Position numbers and translations under genes: made by a program. Positions 1-11,727 of a stretch of 64,000 nucleotides of DNA are shown one piece after another. Under the pieces are notes generated by a model. It had not been told where the DNA came from. It searched no databases and saw nothing but the letters and a program-made list of their open reading frames with translations. Source of the stretch: Plectrocnemia conspersa (taxonomy: Eukaryota; Arthropoda; Insecta; Trichoptera; Polycentropodidae); assembly GCA_009617715.1 (NCBI GenBank), contig VTFK01000110.1, forward strand, positions 310,001 through 374,000, read 5' to 3'. Positions within the stretch are counted from its first letter, which is position 1. Each line of letters opens with the position of its first letter.

Positions 1-1378
1 TTAGACTTTAGATAAATAGAAATGTTTAAAGTAGAAAAAGTTAATTTCAGTATAAAAAAATATTTAACAACGCTTTTTTATCCGTTGATATTTTTTATTA
101 TACAAATAGTATGTAATTTGTTATATTGCGTTTGCTATGCACATATAAATACTTTATTTTGTTTACATGATTTATATCACAGGATAAAATCAGTTTTTTT
201 CACCACCAAATTTTAATAATAAATATTTATAAAAGTATAGTTTTTTAATTTGGTATTGATGAATTTATTAAATAAAAATAATACGTGTAGTAAGTGTATA
301 ACATTAGACCGAAAACATGAAATAGTAATTTTATATTTAAATTTGTAAATCACACCTTTATGGCAAAAATAATTTTAAAATGCTGTTTATTATAAATCAA
401 TCAATCTCACAACAACTAATAATTCTAATCAATCAATTTCAGATATGAGGAAAATATATTTTATGCGTAATAATCGCTAATAATTGAAATATCTCATATG
501 CCTTATTCTTTGCTACACAACCTTCAATATAAATTATTTATTAACAAAAAAAAAACATTCACACATACTTGAACTTTGGCTCAGTTTGAACCCTATTCAA
601 TTTGCTAATTAAATCGTGGGCTTAGTCTATCACTTTCGCTAACTTACGGCTCATTATCTCGAATCGGTTATTTATTTATGAGAATTTGACACAATATTTG
701 AACATTACGTTAACCCATCGCACATCTGTGGGTCATCTAGTTTGACCAGCTATCGAGACCTTGTGCCTCACATTCTCGTGTTACATTCCATCTTCTTTTA
801 ACGCGATAAATATAAATATTGAAATGCTACGCTTGTGACACAGTGACTATCACCGCCATAGGTCACAAGTTGGTAACTAATAGATATTGCTTAGCCGCGA
901 TAAATACAGGATGATTATATAATAAACTCTATGTGTTTTATTATTAGTCGATTATCTTAAATTCAACTTGCATTATGCGTCCTATATTATGCACGCATAA
1001 AACAGTAAATTATTCAGATTTTTCTGGCAGTGATTAAAGATTATTCATATATTAATCCACAATTAATAAAAAGAGCTTTCAAAGGATTGAGGTCAGCAAT
1101 CTTCAGAAGGTTAGCTGGTCAGGCTTGAACTTCATCAGCCTTGATTTGGTTCAAGGTCTAGAGAAAGGCTCGTGTGTGAATAAGAAAAATAGTAATAAAA
1201 AGCCATTACTCAACGCTACATAATGACGTTCTAAGATGAGCTAAAGATCATTTGGTCTTGTAAAAAATAATATATGCACTTTACTCATACTGCAGTGAAA
1301 GTAATGATTTTGTAAATTCAATTTATAATGTCGAAATAAAAGAAAGTACATATATAATTCTTCATTTTCTCTTTACAG
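1..1378. other. AT-rich intron or 5' flank of the chitin-binding gene
   Basis: No convincing exon is visible. The first downstream exon starts at a splice acceptor (1377-1378), so this stretch must be at least partly intron. The missing signal-peptide exon lies here unrecognised or to the left of the window. A 64-codon open frame at 22-216 is AT-rich and hydrophobic by composition and has no supporting feature. Confidence 0.5.
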
Positions 1379-3547
1379 AGACATTTCAAGATACCGAGGA
1401 CGAAGTTCAGCTGCCATGGAAGAGTTACTGGATACTATGCTGATGTTGAAACAGGGTGTCAGGTATGAAAGTATGATGTGCAATAATAAAACAAACAGTT
1501 TTTATATATGTATATATAAAAAACAATGCAGATTTATCATATGTGCGATGGACTTGGGCGTCAATTCAGTTACGCTTGTCCCAATACAACACTTTTCCAA
1601 CAAAGGATGTTAATATGCGATCATTGGTATATGGTTAACTGTTCACATTCGGAGAGAGATTACAGTGCCAATCTTTTAATCGGTAACATGAGCTTAAATA
1701 TACATTTTATATGCATATATTAATTATTAATTCATCACAGGCCAGAAAGATAAACCGTTCGTATCCGATGATGAAGATCACCAAAGAACTCCAAGGCCAG
1801 ACATCTTGAGCGCTCCTTATGCACATGGAGATAATTACTATGGATTTAATAAGGTATAGCTATTTTTATTTATATGTTCATGAATAAGTATATGTATTTA
1901 TTTATTTATTAATAGGGGCACGATTCTGGAAAATATGAGAACGTGGATGAGAATATCGCAAATGGACATAACGACATAAACGATGAAGTGGCTTTGTTCT
2001 CAGTGCCGACTCACTGGTCCACAGAATTGACCGGTGGACACCATCACACTACAACTAGTCCATTTAAACATGAGCATCATGAACACGACCGAGAGCACTC
2101 GCACGAACATTCGCACGAAAAACACGGCGAACATCATCATGTGCCTGAACATCATCAAGAACACCATCCGGAGCATCATCCGGAACATCATGCAGAGCAT
2201 CATGCAGAACATCATCCGGAACATCATGCTGAACATCATCCGGAGCATCATAATGGAGAACACCACAATCCAGAGCATCATAATATGGAAATCATCATTA
2301 CAGAACCACAGCATGCAGAGCACCACAATGAACATCATCACGAACATGAAGTGATGCATCACAGTGATCATCAAGCTTTCACTGGAAGGCCAATAATAGT
2401 CGGATTCCCAACAAGCGGTGAGTTTAGCGAATCTGAAGTTGTACACAATAAACACACTTTTGTGACTGAAAGTAACACTGAAGCACCCAAGATATCTGAG
2501 ATCCTAACCAATCATGGAATCGAGCTCGTCGTGAACCTTCCATCAGAATTATTCGAGCCTCCAAACCATGAAATGACTTCTATTGCGTCGACGGAAAGCG
2601 AGGAAGGCGAAGGTCATCATCATCATAGACTATCGAGCACTACTGTGAGATCTATAGCTAATTTTAATAATCAGTTTATAAGCTCGGAAGCTAAATCGCA
2701 CGAGAGAGGCTCTCATGAAAGCCAGGAAAAAACGCACTCTGGAGAAAATAGCAAGGAAGTCGATGAACCCGAGCCATTCATTGAGTTCATTAAGAGGTTC
2801 GACCCTAACGAAGAAGCTCCCATAAGAAGCTCGTTCGAGAAAGACCAGATTGAATCGAAAACTTTCGAAATACAATCCTCTTCTGAAACATCAGGATTTG
2901 TACCGATCGTAAATAATAACCACATACATCACGCTCAACCATCAAAGACAGCTCATCATAGCGCACATCCAACTAAGCACACGATCAAAATAAACATTCA
3001 AAGCGACAGTTCAGGCAATTCTAGAGAAATTATTTTAGAGAATGAAGCGCCTAAACCAATTTCGAGCTTAGTCCCACCTAAGCTAGATTATTCAGAATTT
3101 GACTCATCTACAGTTGGACCACCCATATATTATGAATGGAAATGGGCACCTCATGCATTAGGCTTAGAGCCTCCTACCTTTTCAAAGGAAAGCAAAGACG
3201 TTCCAGAATTTATGGCAAGGAAATCAGGACGCCCTGCTTTCGCTTTACCCAGACCGACAACAGCCGCGCCAGTATTAGAACCATCCAAAATAGCACTAGA
3301 TCAAAATAACGAAATCAAACTAGCGCCTTACTTCATACCCAAATATGACTTCCCACTTGATAAAGAGCATCCAGGCTACAACGAAGACGGAGCATTATCA
3401 TCATTTCAAGTGAAACTTTCGCGCAATCACGATTTCAAGAACGACGGTTCGCATCCCAATTACGCGGAGAATCCTGAATGTCCAGAATGCCATCCTTCCT
3501 TCTTACAGCCAGGATCGTGTACACCTTGTGTAACTATTAAGCGTTAG
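1379..3547 (+). CDS. Chitin-binding (CBM14/peritrophin-A) cuticle protein with histidine-rich tail, 5' partial
   Basis: Four exons can be joined in phase: 1379-1462, 1532-1682, 1741-1853 and 1916-3547 (stop), giving about 659 residues. The first two exons encode one CBM14 domain with its six cysteines, including segments such as GYYADVETGCQ, MCDGLGRQFSYAC and LICDHWYMVNC. This is the pattern of extracellular single-domain cuticular proteins analogous to peritrophins (CPAP1-like), which bind chitin. The last exon starts acidic, then has a dense HH(P/A/N)EHH block (2038-2372), then a long low-complexity region with further His clusters. It ends in a Cys-rich tail (CPECHPSFLQPGSCTPC). The signal peptide exon is missing, so the real start is not in this model. 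Histidine clusters suggest metal binding or pH-dependent cross-linking in cuticle; that is inference. The strand-opposite reading frame over the His block is a shadow. Confidence 0.85.
2038..2372 (+). repeat. In-frame histidine-rich repeat block (EHH motifs)
   Basis: The coding DNA repeats six- to nine-base units such as gaacatcatcc and gagcatcatcc, encoding tandem PEHH, AEHH and NEHH tripeptide or tetrapeptide units. The units differ at synonymous positions, so the array is not freshly expanded. It lies inside the last exon of the chitin-binding protein gene. Confidence 0.9.
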
Positions 3548-3797
3548 ATTAAAGTGTCATAAAAGAACATTAATGTAAATTTAGTAAATTATTTTGTCTA
3601 GCTGTAAACATTGCGATGCTTTACTTTATTTTTACTAAAGTAAAACGATCGAATTGAGTTAATTGTACGTGCTATAAATTGTTATTAATTGTATATACCT
3701 ATGTGTGTAATATTTATGTGATAGTGTAATGTAATAATTATTGTTACTAATAAGATTTATTTTAGAGTCGTTCCTCGCGAGATGATACACAAACTAA

Positions 3798-3803
3798 AAT
3801 AAA
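3798..3803 (+). terminator. Likely polyadenylation signal of the chitin-binding gene
   Basis: AATAAA lies 251 bases after the stop codon. A further AATAAA-like hexamer follows near 3872, so more than one cleavage site is possible. Confidence 0.4.
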
Positions 3804-5099
3804 GATAGTTACACGTTATTATTTATTTGAAATCAAATGTAGTAAATATTAAACACGTTTGTAGTAAATAGAAATAAAATATGTGTATATATGGAAACCG
3901 ATACAAATAAAAACTATTATAGAATAGGATCATTTATTAGTTTATCGAAATTCTGTAAATACAATAATATAGAATTATCATAATTGTAAAAAAACTTGTG
4001 ATAGAACAAATAAAGAAATAAATAAATTAACATAAAATTGTATTATTACATATCTAAATGGGTACATTGATCTTAATAATTAGGAGCTGTAACAGTTTGT
4101 CGTATTTTCATTTAGACTAATGAAGAAAGAGCCCTAACGATAACGCAACAGACAAACTCACAACGACAAAATATCGCAGACAAAATCGTGAACCGACATA
4201 AGCGCTTATGACAAAAGAACCAATAAAACGAATACTAATTAAAGGCCATAAAAAATATTAAATAGCCTAGAAATTTCGTTACCAGAACACAAATTGTTCG
4301 TTAAAACATAATTAAATCATAATTTCATTATAATTTAATTGAATCGTCAATATACATCAAATAGATTTTTTAAATTTAATTACTTCCTGCCGTAATATAC
4401 TTTGAAAAATATCTGCTTATGTTGCTTTGTAGGCTTTCGAAGCAGAAAAATTAGGAATTTATCGAAAACATTATTATGATAAAAATGTGACAAGTGCCCA
4501 GACGTGTGTTGTTCAATTTTACTTCAATTAAAAAAAATCGTTTTGCTATAATAAAGTGGTAAAGCAGATTTTTGCTCTAAATCAGTGATTCCTGAAGTGT
4601 ACGCCACGACTTTCCTAGCAGGATGCCGCTATTATAAAATTCCCATAATTTTTTATGCTATTTGCTATGTACTTGTTAAAAAATTACATAGTGCGCCTTG
4701 GCAAAATTAAGATTTACCAAGAATGCCGAGAGTCAAAATAATTAGAAAAACACTGTTTCAAATAGTAAATACTTACAACCATAAACGGGCGTAGGTGAAC
4801 GAAATCCTAAATAAAAACTAAAAAAAAATCGTCCTCGTCTCCCGCTTTTAACCGCATCGCAATCGCATCGTTTCCTACATACAAAGTATTAAAGTAAAAT
4901 GAGTTTATTAGTAAAATATTGAAAAAAAGATGTGAACATATTCTAATAATTTTTTAATCTTAAACCAAATACAATTTTTTTAAGTAAAATAAAGTAAGCT
5001 GCATTTTCAATTAATATACTCAACTCAATTGTATTTTCGGTACTTATTAAGAATATCGGCGTAATGTTCAGAAACCAATAGTTATGAACCCTCTGCTGC
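3804..5099. other. Intergenic AT-rich DNA
   Basis: I see no exon, RNA gene or complete element. It contains many stop codons in all frames and short A/T runs. Confidence 0.5.
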
Positions 5100-5179
5100 G
5101 GTTTGACCATAATGGCTCCAAAAGCGACAGTTTAAAACAGTTTTAAAACGGTTTTTATCGCGGTGCGCGTGTTTTTTCC

Positions 5180-5420
5180 CCAAACATCGATTAAAAATAT
5201 TTTGCAATTTGAATCGATAAAATCAATTGCATAGCTCGTTCTCAAGCGCGCCAAAACCGGGATTTCCCTTAACTGTCAAACGTGCTTACATATTGCAACT
5301 CTTCTGTCATCTGTCAAGTGCACGCCGCGAACAGATTAGTGCTTTTAAATAAACAGTGAAATATGTTATAATCACAGCATTTTTCTTACAAAGTGTTAAT
5401 TGGAGATAATTCAAAATGAG
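5180..5420 (+). promoter_or_regulatory. Candidate distal promoter / first non-coding exon of the Cdc20 gene
   Basis: This island holds an E2F-like site (GCGCGCCAAAA at 5246-5256, reverse complement TTTTGGCGCGC), two ATCGAT cores (5186-5191 and within 5211-5220, DRE-like) and a TTTGAA word (5208-5213, CHR-like). Such sites are typical of cell-cycle gene promoters. The stretch from about 5330 to a weak GT near 5420 could be a 5'UTR exon spliced to an acceptor at 6413-6414. The link to Cdc20 is inference. A proximal promoter in the GC-richer stretch 6420-6655 is equally possible. Confidence 0.3.
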
Positions 5421-5572
5421 GTAGCATGCGGCCCGTTTTAAACATTTTTCCGTTTACATGTAAGAATAATAGTAAACACAATAATAATAACTCACTATGT
5501 TTTAATTTTTCACTCCAAAAAAATGTCTGTAGTGTATCTAAATCTAATATGAGGGCATATACTTTTATAAGT

Positions 5573-5646
5573 GGCCCGCGGAGCTATGATCCATTTCTAA
5601 AGGGACTCGCAAGATCATTTGGGCTGGCCACCCCTGGTCTAGGTGA
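5573..5646 (-). mobile_element. hAT-like terminal fragment
   Basis: Read on the minus strand, the sequence starts CAGGGGTGGCCAGCCC, which resembles the start of hAT-family terminal inverted repeats (CAG-G-G-G--GGC). No partner end was recognised nearby, so this would be a solo end or a short remnant. Confidence 0.35.
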
Positions 5647-5699
5647 ATTTTTTTGCTGCAATAATGGTTTTAATTTAATTTGTTAATATACCTTGGTGT

Positions 5700-6414
5700 A
5701 TACAACAACTTACTCACTACCCTAAATATTATCACTAACTATTAAATTAATTTAAAAATTCAAATATTTTCATCCTCGCCAAATTATTATGTTATATCAC
5801 TATAAATATTGTGTTTTAATTTGAATTATTGTAAATAGTTTTTATTGCTTATAATATTTTTTTAGAAGCCATGAGCGAGCAATATGATGGCTACGCAAAA
5901 ATATAACCAAACTTTTTAAGCTAATTAACCGACTGCATCACAATCATTGTCACGCAATCGTCGTGAAAGATAGTATAACCAAATTCTAACAAAATCCGCA
6001 TTTATATGATTTGATCGACATTAACCTCAATTTTCATACGTACTAAGTATATATTACATGTTCACGTTAAAAACGAACCTGGTTCTAACGTATATGTGCA
6101 TTAAATCGGAAGCAATGATAATGTTGATGTATTATAAAAGGAAAAACTCACTTTTCGGTCTCGGAGCCCGTCGCGTCGCGTCGACGGGAATTCAAAATTT
6201 GAAGATTTTATGATGGTTTATCTAGTTTAATCAATGTATTCTTATAGTCGTTGCACACATCCATATATTTAATTTTCATAGTTATAACATACCTAGTTAG
6301 TTTGCAATCCGATTATTTATATTCATATATAGACATATAAATGAAAACGATCGAAACTGTCGTCACGTCGATGCCGGCCATCTTGTTTTATATTTGAATG
6401 CTTATTTTTCATAG
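5700..6414. other. AT-rich DNA upstream of the Cdc20 gene
   Basis: No coding exon seen. A short CpG-rich patch near 6150-6190 (repeated cgtcg words) stands out, with a GTGAGT on the minus strand next to it that could be the donor of a divergent first exon; nothing else supports that. Confidence 0.35.
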
Positions 6415-6655
6415 GTCGAAACGACAGAATGCATTACCATTGCATGAGCAAAATGTCGATGGCCACTTTCGTAGCCGTTAGGGCCAAACCGCAGCGGAGT
6501 GGAGTGATCATAATTATTAATTTGCTAACAGGAGTTTCGAGCGCGCGTCGATTTTGTCGACTGGCAACACCGTCACCAACGGCCGATACTTTGAATCCGC
6601 TGACGTTCCGGCTGATCGTCCGTTTTAACGCACGTTTACTTCCTCATTAAGCCAG

Positions 6656-9600
6656 ATGGCACAGTTCAACTTTTTGAACGACATAAACAGTATGATCTCT
6701 CTGGACGGACCCGTGACCCGCGGACCTCTGGCGAGGTGGCAAAAAAAAGAAATGGAGACATCGTCGAAAGGGGGTAACCTGACTAACAACTCGCTCAACA
6801 ATCTATCGATGCAAAAGCTGTCTTTGTCCAACAAGAGCATCAACACCAGCTGCACCGGAAAGACTCCCAACAAAAAGTCTCCAGGTAACGCTTCGAATTG
6901 CCACGTTAATACCATAAAAGTTTGCGTTCATATAATAACTAACGATCACCGCAGGAAGATCGCTGAGTACGCCGAATACCAAGATCGGCAGCCAAACGCC
7001 CAACAGCAGCGGAAGAGCCGATAGATTTATACCTTCGCGCTCCAACTCAAATTTTGATATATGTCATTACATGGTAATTATATTATGATTAAGATTAAGT
7101 AATACCAGTCTTATTTACATGCTTTCTTTTCTACTGAAGTAACAATTTTAATACCAGCTTTGTAATATATGGACTGCAATTTTAAACAGCTTAAACTTTT
7201 ATAAAATTGAAAATAAATATAAAAGATATTTAAATAAAAAAAATCACTACTACTTTTGTGTACGTATATGTATATATTATATTTTGTATATTATCGCCAA
7301 AGTTGCCGCCATCGGTAAATGTCGAAAATAGGATTTTGGTGATAAGGTTTTATTACTTTATGACAAGTTTTTGCTCTTTTGAAAGAGACATCAGACAACC
7401 GTTTTTAAATGGACACTTAAATAAAACTTATGTCGAAGTTCAGACAGTTTGTGTGTTTGGCGAAGCTCTGACAGATCTCTCTTGGTATCCGTCGAATGTA
7501 TCTGTGCGTGTGTGCTTAGCTATTAAAACATACCTTTGTAAGACTTGAAATGTTTTTTAAGAGCTTTCATTGTATTCAGAGCTGATAAAATTCATTTTAT
7601 AGCCATTTCTCCAAGAAAAAATATCTAATACATCAAGTACTCTGGAATAATGTTTAACAATCGGTCGCACGGCATGGATTCTTTCACTCCACCTTGTATT
7701 TGATAAACTTTAAAATAGTGATAATAGTACGTATTTTTTCAACAATATGTCCAAAAAATGTTACATCTTGGTTCATTTTTTCCATTCCAAATTTCAATTC
7801 TCTTTTATTACATAATATTTCACGATATTGTGGAAAAACACGTTTATTTTTTTATTAAAATAAACTTAGTCTTACAGAATAAAAGCATCTTTAAGTATAC
7901 AATATAATACAAACTTGCGGCTCAAAACAATAAATAAGATCTTCACAAAAATGGAAATGCACATCTGTTTATAAGATAAGTGTAAAAATATTAACTACAC
8001 TAATAAGTCCTTTCTGAGATTGCTATAAATGAATTCTACGAACTTCGGTCATAGCAGGCACTCTTATAGTCGAAGACGAACGAACAAAACTAATCGATCT
8101 CGTAACAAATAGTAAAAAAATAATTTAAAAAATCAACGCAAATTTAAAGAATAAATTAGTCAATAGTTTTGACTATTTGGTACATCTGTTAAAATTATGT
8201 ATTATTATAAAAACTTCCTCGCCTTTTTCGCAGCAAAATCCTATATAATATTGTCGAAATTTATGGAGTTTGCTAGTAGCTTTCTATAGAAAGAATTGCC
8301 AAAGATGTAAATCGATCTTGGCTTATCGGTGATCTGAGATAACTTTTAATTAATTTAAATTTAGAAAAACTACGTTCTGCTGAAGCCACAGTTACTGTGA
8401 TTGTCAAAATAATTTGTAATGCAATTAATAAATTTTGGTATGCTTCAGAAAGATAGTTTTTAATGATTTCATCGAATCTACACTTAAACACTTTTTGTTT
8501 TAACATCTTTATTTCCTTAAACAATTCCGTTCCATCAATATCACCTTCTAAATGTAAGTGTAAATCTTGACAACATTTAAATAGATATTGATCAGTCGAA
8601 TTAGCAATTTTATTCATACATACAAAACCAAATGTGTCTTGGTGACTTTCACATAATTTAAATCTGTTTTTAAAAGTTATTATTGCGGTATCAATTATCG
8701 TTAAAAAAATGTTTATCTTAAAATTTCCTTCGTTAGATAAAATGGTGACAATTTCTGATATGTAGACAATTAATTTACTTTTAATTTGATTATTTATCAC
8801 ATCAAAAAATTGCCCAATTGTAGAAAGAGGTTATAGAAAATAATGAAAATTATTCATGGAATAATATTGTAGTTTTTTTAAATCATTTTTCTTGATAGTT
8901 AAAGAAATGTCATTTCTTTTTTCTTTATTCTCAGTTTGCCTATTTTTTTTAATTCACAGATGAAAACTGAGAATTCTACAACAAACCCCGAAGAAGGCAA
9001 CTCTCCAACACAAGAATCGCAAGTTGCCATGCAACAAGCTCTATCGGAAAACATGAACGTACCTAACGTTGCAGGATCTCAACAACACAGGCTACTACAA
9101 TACAATGTTAAACCTCCAGCTGCACCTGAAGGTCATCAAAATCCACTGAGAGTAGTTTATTCGCAGGTAATATTTCAATCAGTGAATCTACATATATTAA
9201 AATTCACTAGTTCAGTCTTTATAATATTTTATTATTTCAGTCCAAAGCTCCTTCGACAGTTAAATCTACAACCCGGTATATTCCTCAGGCGCCTGATAGA
9301 ATATTAGATGCACCAGAAATAATAGATGATTATTGTTAGTATAAAGAAATATTTATCTTTAAAAAATGTATAAATATATTTTTATGACCCTTAAATTCCA
9401 GATTTAAATCTTTTGGATTGGAGCGCTTCGAATATATTAGCAGTAGCTCTCGGAAACGCAATTTATCTATGGAATGCAGGCAGCGGTCAGATAGAGCAGT
9501 TGTTATCTTTAGAAGGCACTGATCATATTTGTTCTCTAGCGTGGATACAAGGAGGCGGATCAAATTTGGCCGTCGGTATTACCAATGGAACTACAGAATT

Positions 9601-10485
9601 ATGGGATTGCGATAGAGCTAAAAAACTTAGGGTACATATTCCTTAAATATATATATATCAATTTAACAATGATTTACTTAATGGTAATGTATTTTTAGAT
9701 TTTGGAGGGACACGCTGGACGTGTGGGATCCTTGGCGTGGAACCAGTACGTACTCACTTCGGGAAGTAGAATGGGTACTATTATCCATCATGATGTCCGG
9801 CAAAGAGATCATCATTTAAGTACTCTCAATGGACACAGTCAAGAAGTGTGCAGTTTGAAGTGGTCGTCTGACGGTAAATACTTGGCTTCAGGCGGCAACG
9901 ATAATTTGTTGAACATCTGGGCTGCTAATGCGGGCGAATCTCACTCACAAACAACACCGTTATATACTTTCAAGTATGATGATTCTTTTTATTGTGCATA
10001 ATCATAGGCAAATCAATTATGTCCTATTTTTAATGTTTAGTGAACACATGGCCGCTGTGAAAGGATTGGCTTGGTGTCCGTGGAGCGCTGGAATCTTAGC
10101 ATCTGGCGGCGGAACTGCTGATAGAACTATAAGACTGTGGAACATCAACAACGGTACCAACATTCACACAGTGGACGCTAAATCGCAGGTGTGCTCAATA
10201 CTGTGGTCTCACACTTACAAAGAACTTATATCGGGACACGGATACGCAAACAATCAGTTGATCATTTGGAAATATCCAATTATGACTAAGGTTGCCGAAC
10301 TCACTGGACACACTTCTCGTGTATTACATCTGGCTATGTCGCCGGATGGTACGACAGTTTTGAGCGCAGGCGCTGACGAAACACTCAGACTGTGGAAATG
10401 CTTCATTCCCGATCCATCTAAGAAGAAAGAACCGGAAAAACTCAAATCTGCTAAGAGTATCTTCAAATCGGGCGGCATCCGATAG
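6656..10485 (+). CDS. fzy: Fizzy/Cdc20, WD40 activator of the anaphase-promoting complex
   Basis: Seven exons join in phase: 6656-6884, 6955-7073, 8960-9166, 9241-9334, 9402-9631, 9699-9973 and 10041-10485, giving 532 residues, the usual length for Cdc20. Cdc20 brings substrates to APC/C for ubiquitination at the metaphase-anaphase transition and is the target of the spindle checkpoint. Visible family marks: the N-terminal RGPLARWQKK block; the C-box DRFIPSR (residues about 99-105) that contacts APC/C; the DDYYLNLLDWS entry to the WD40 propeller; repeats such as VGSLAWN, VCSLKWSSDGKYLASGGND and MAAVKGLAWCPW; and the C-terminal Ile-Arg tail (SGGIR, stop). I chose the ATG at 6656 because it begins the conserved N-terminus. 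The phase-2 junction at 9973/10041 restores YTFNEHMAAVK. The 1.9 kb second intron carries an antisense hAT relic; the other introns are 65-75 bp, apart from one of 74 bp or so after exon 3. Confidence 0.96.
7074..8208. other. Left part of Cdc20 intron 2
   Basis: Intronic AT-rich DNA. Open frames such as 7258-7548 have no family resemblance. Some of it may belong to the inserted hAT element whose transposase relic follows. Confidence 0.5.
8210..8829 (-). pseudogene. hAT-family transposase C-terminal remnant (ZMYM1-like), in Cdc20 intron 2
   Basis: The minus-strand frame 8800-8273 encodes about 175 residues ending in the hAT dimerisation region: TVASAERSFSKFKLIKSYLR followed by RFTSLAILSIES. 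Homologues of this type continue with an N-F-D-x-I-I ... FAAKKARK tail. That tail is present just downstream (to about 8210) but in another frame and with an extra stop, so the gene is frameshifted. The N-terminal half, with the zinc finger and most catalytic residues, is absent. It lies antisense inside the fizzy intron and is presumably inert. Confidence 0.8.
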
Positions 10486-10760
10486 ATTTGATGAGTTTTA
10501 ATTTTAAACTATTTATTCTGACGATACTTGATTGTTCGAGTATTTGTGATTAACTATAACGTGTTCCATTTCAAGTTCATTTTTTATGTAATATTAAAAA
10601 TGGTTTAATTATAAAATAACAACTTAATTTTATATTTAATAATTATGAAATATTGTAAAAGGTGAATTAGAATGAGTTAAATATTAATGACTGATCTTGA
10701 AATTATTTTTGTGTATTATAACTCATTAATGTTATGAAGCATGTATTTTTTTATTTTCCT

Positions 10761-10766
10761 AATAAA
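10761..10766 (+). terminator. Likely polyadenylation signal of the Cdc20 gene
   Basis: AATAAA 276 bases after the stop codon in an AT-rich 3'UTR. No better hexamer was seen closer to the stop. Confidence 0.35.
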
Positions 10767-10769
10767 AAT

Positions 10770-11427
10770 ATGATAGAAATAACTCGATTTGAAATTAGAA
10801 TTAACTACCCTTAAAAACATTAATCGGATTTTTTTTAAGTTTTCCCTAAATTTTTAATTGGTGTATTATTATTCAATTAAATGATGTGATTTGAAATCTT
10901 ATCTTTGTATTAAAATAATTATAGTTTTTAAGAGTTTCGTTTATGTTTTAAAAAATCAAAATATATTATCTGAAAACTAAGCAATTAAAATATTTAGAGA
11001 ACGTTCTGCTACGAATTTGTAGTTAAAGCATTTTCTATAAAGAATGTAGGTAAGTAGTTCAAAATTAAATTATAATAAAAAAAAATAAGAAAAAATGAGC
11101 AACACTTGCATCAATCAATATAAAAGTAGATAATGTCAGGTTAAAGCACAATTTTACCTAATTGATAGGATAATAGACAAAAACTAAGCTACCAGTTACC
11201 CAGTTTAGTGCTTAACTTCTTGATTCAATCACATCAATTTGAAAATTGTCGCTCAGAGTTAGCAGTCCCATTACACTGATAAAAAATTGTGTAATGGAAC
11301 ACTGGTGTAAGTGAAAAGGCAAGATGAGTTATCCCGGAATCTGATTGATTGCAATTTCCAAATCACAATTTATTTCGTGTTGTGAAACGTACAGCAACTG
11401 CAGCATATTTATAATAGGGTGTAAAAT
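10770..11427. other. Intergenic AT-rich DNA
   Basis: I see no exon or recognisable element between the Cdc20 3' end and the MITE that starts at 11428. Confidence 0.5.
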
Positions 11428-11611
11428 CAGGGACGTCATTTGGGGAGGACAAATGGGGGAATTCGCCACCCCTTGAATTTGGCCACAAAAATGCACATCA
11501 TTTAATGAAATTCTAAGAATTTTAATAAAATCAAAATATTAAAAAAAAGCGATCACTGATTGGCCAACTTTTGCCCCCCTCTCCCTGGGAAAAGCAGAAA
11601 TAGCGTCCCTG
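11428..11611. mobile_element. hAT-like MITE with CAGGGACG ends
   Basis: The left end reads CAGGGACGTCATTT and the right end is its imperfect inverse (AAATAGCGTCCCTG), enclosing 184 bp with no coding capacity. CAGGG ends suit hAT elements. The flanks do not show a clean 8-bp target duplication, so the exact borders are approximate. Confidence 0.6.
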
Positions 11612-11727
11612 ATTACAAACCAAAAATTCTAGAGTTATCCCTCAAAGAAAATCTAAAAAAAACAATCTCGATTCTATCCCGAAAATATTTTTTAAAATAT
11701 GTAATTTAAATTAAATAATATCGGAAT

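Noticed and set aside
6150..6190. Divergent first exon on the minus strand with a GTGAGT donor
   Set aside because: Only a short CpG patch and a donor-like word support it; no downstream minus-strand exon was found to the left.
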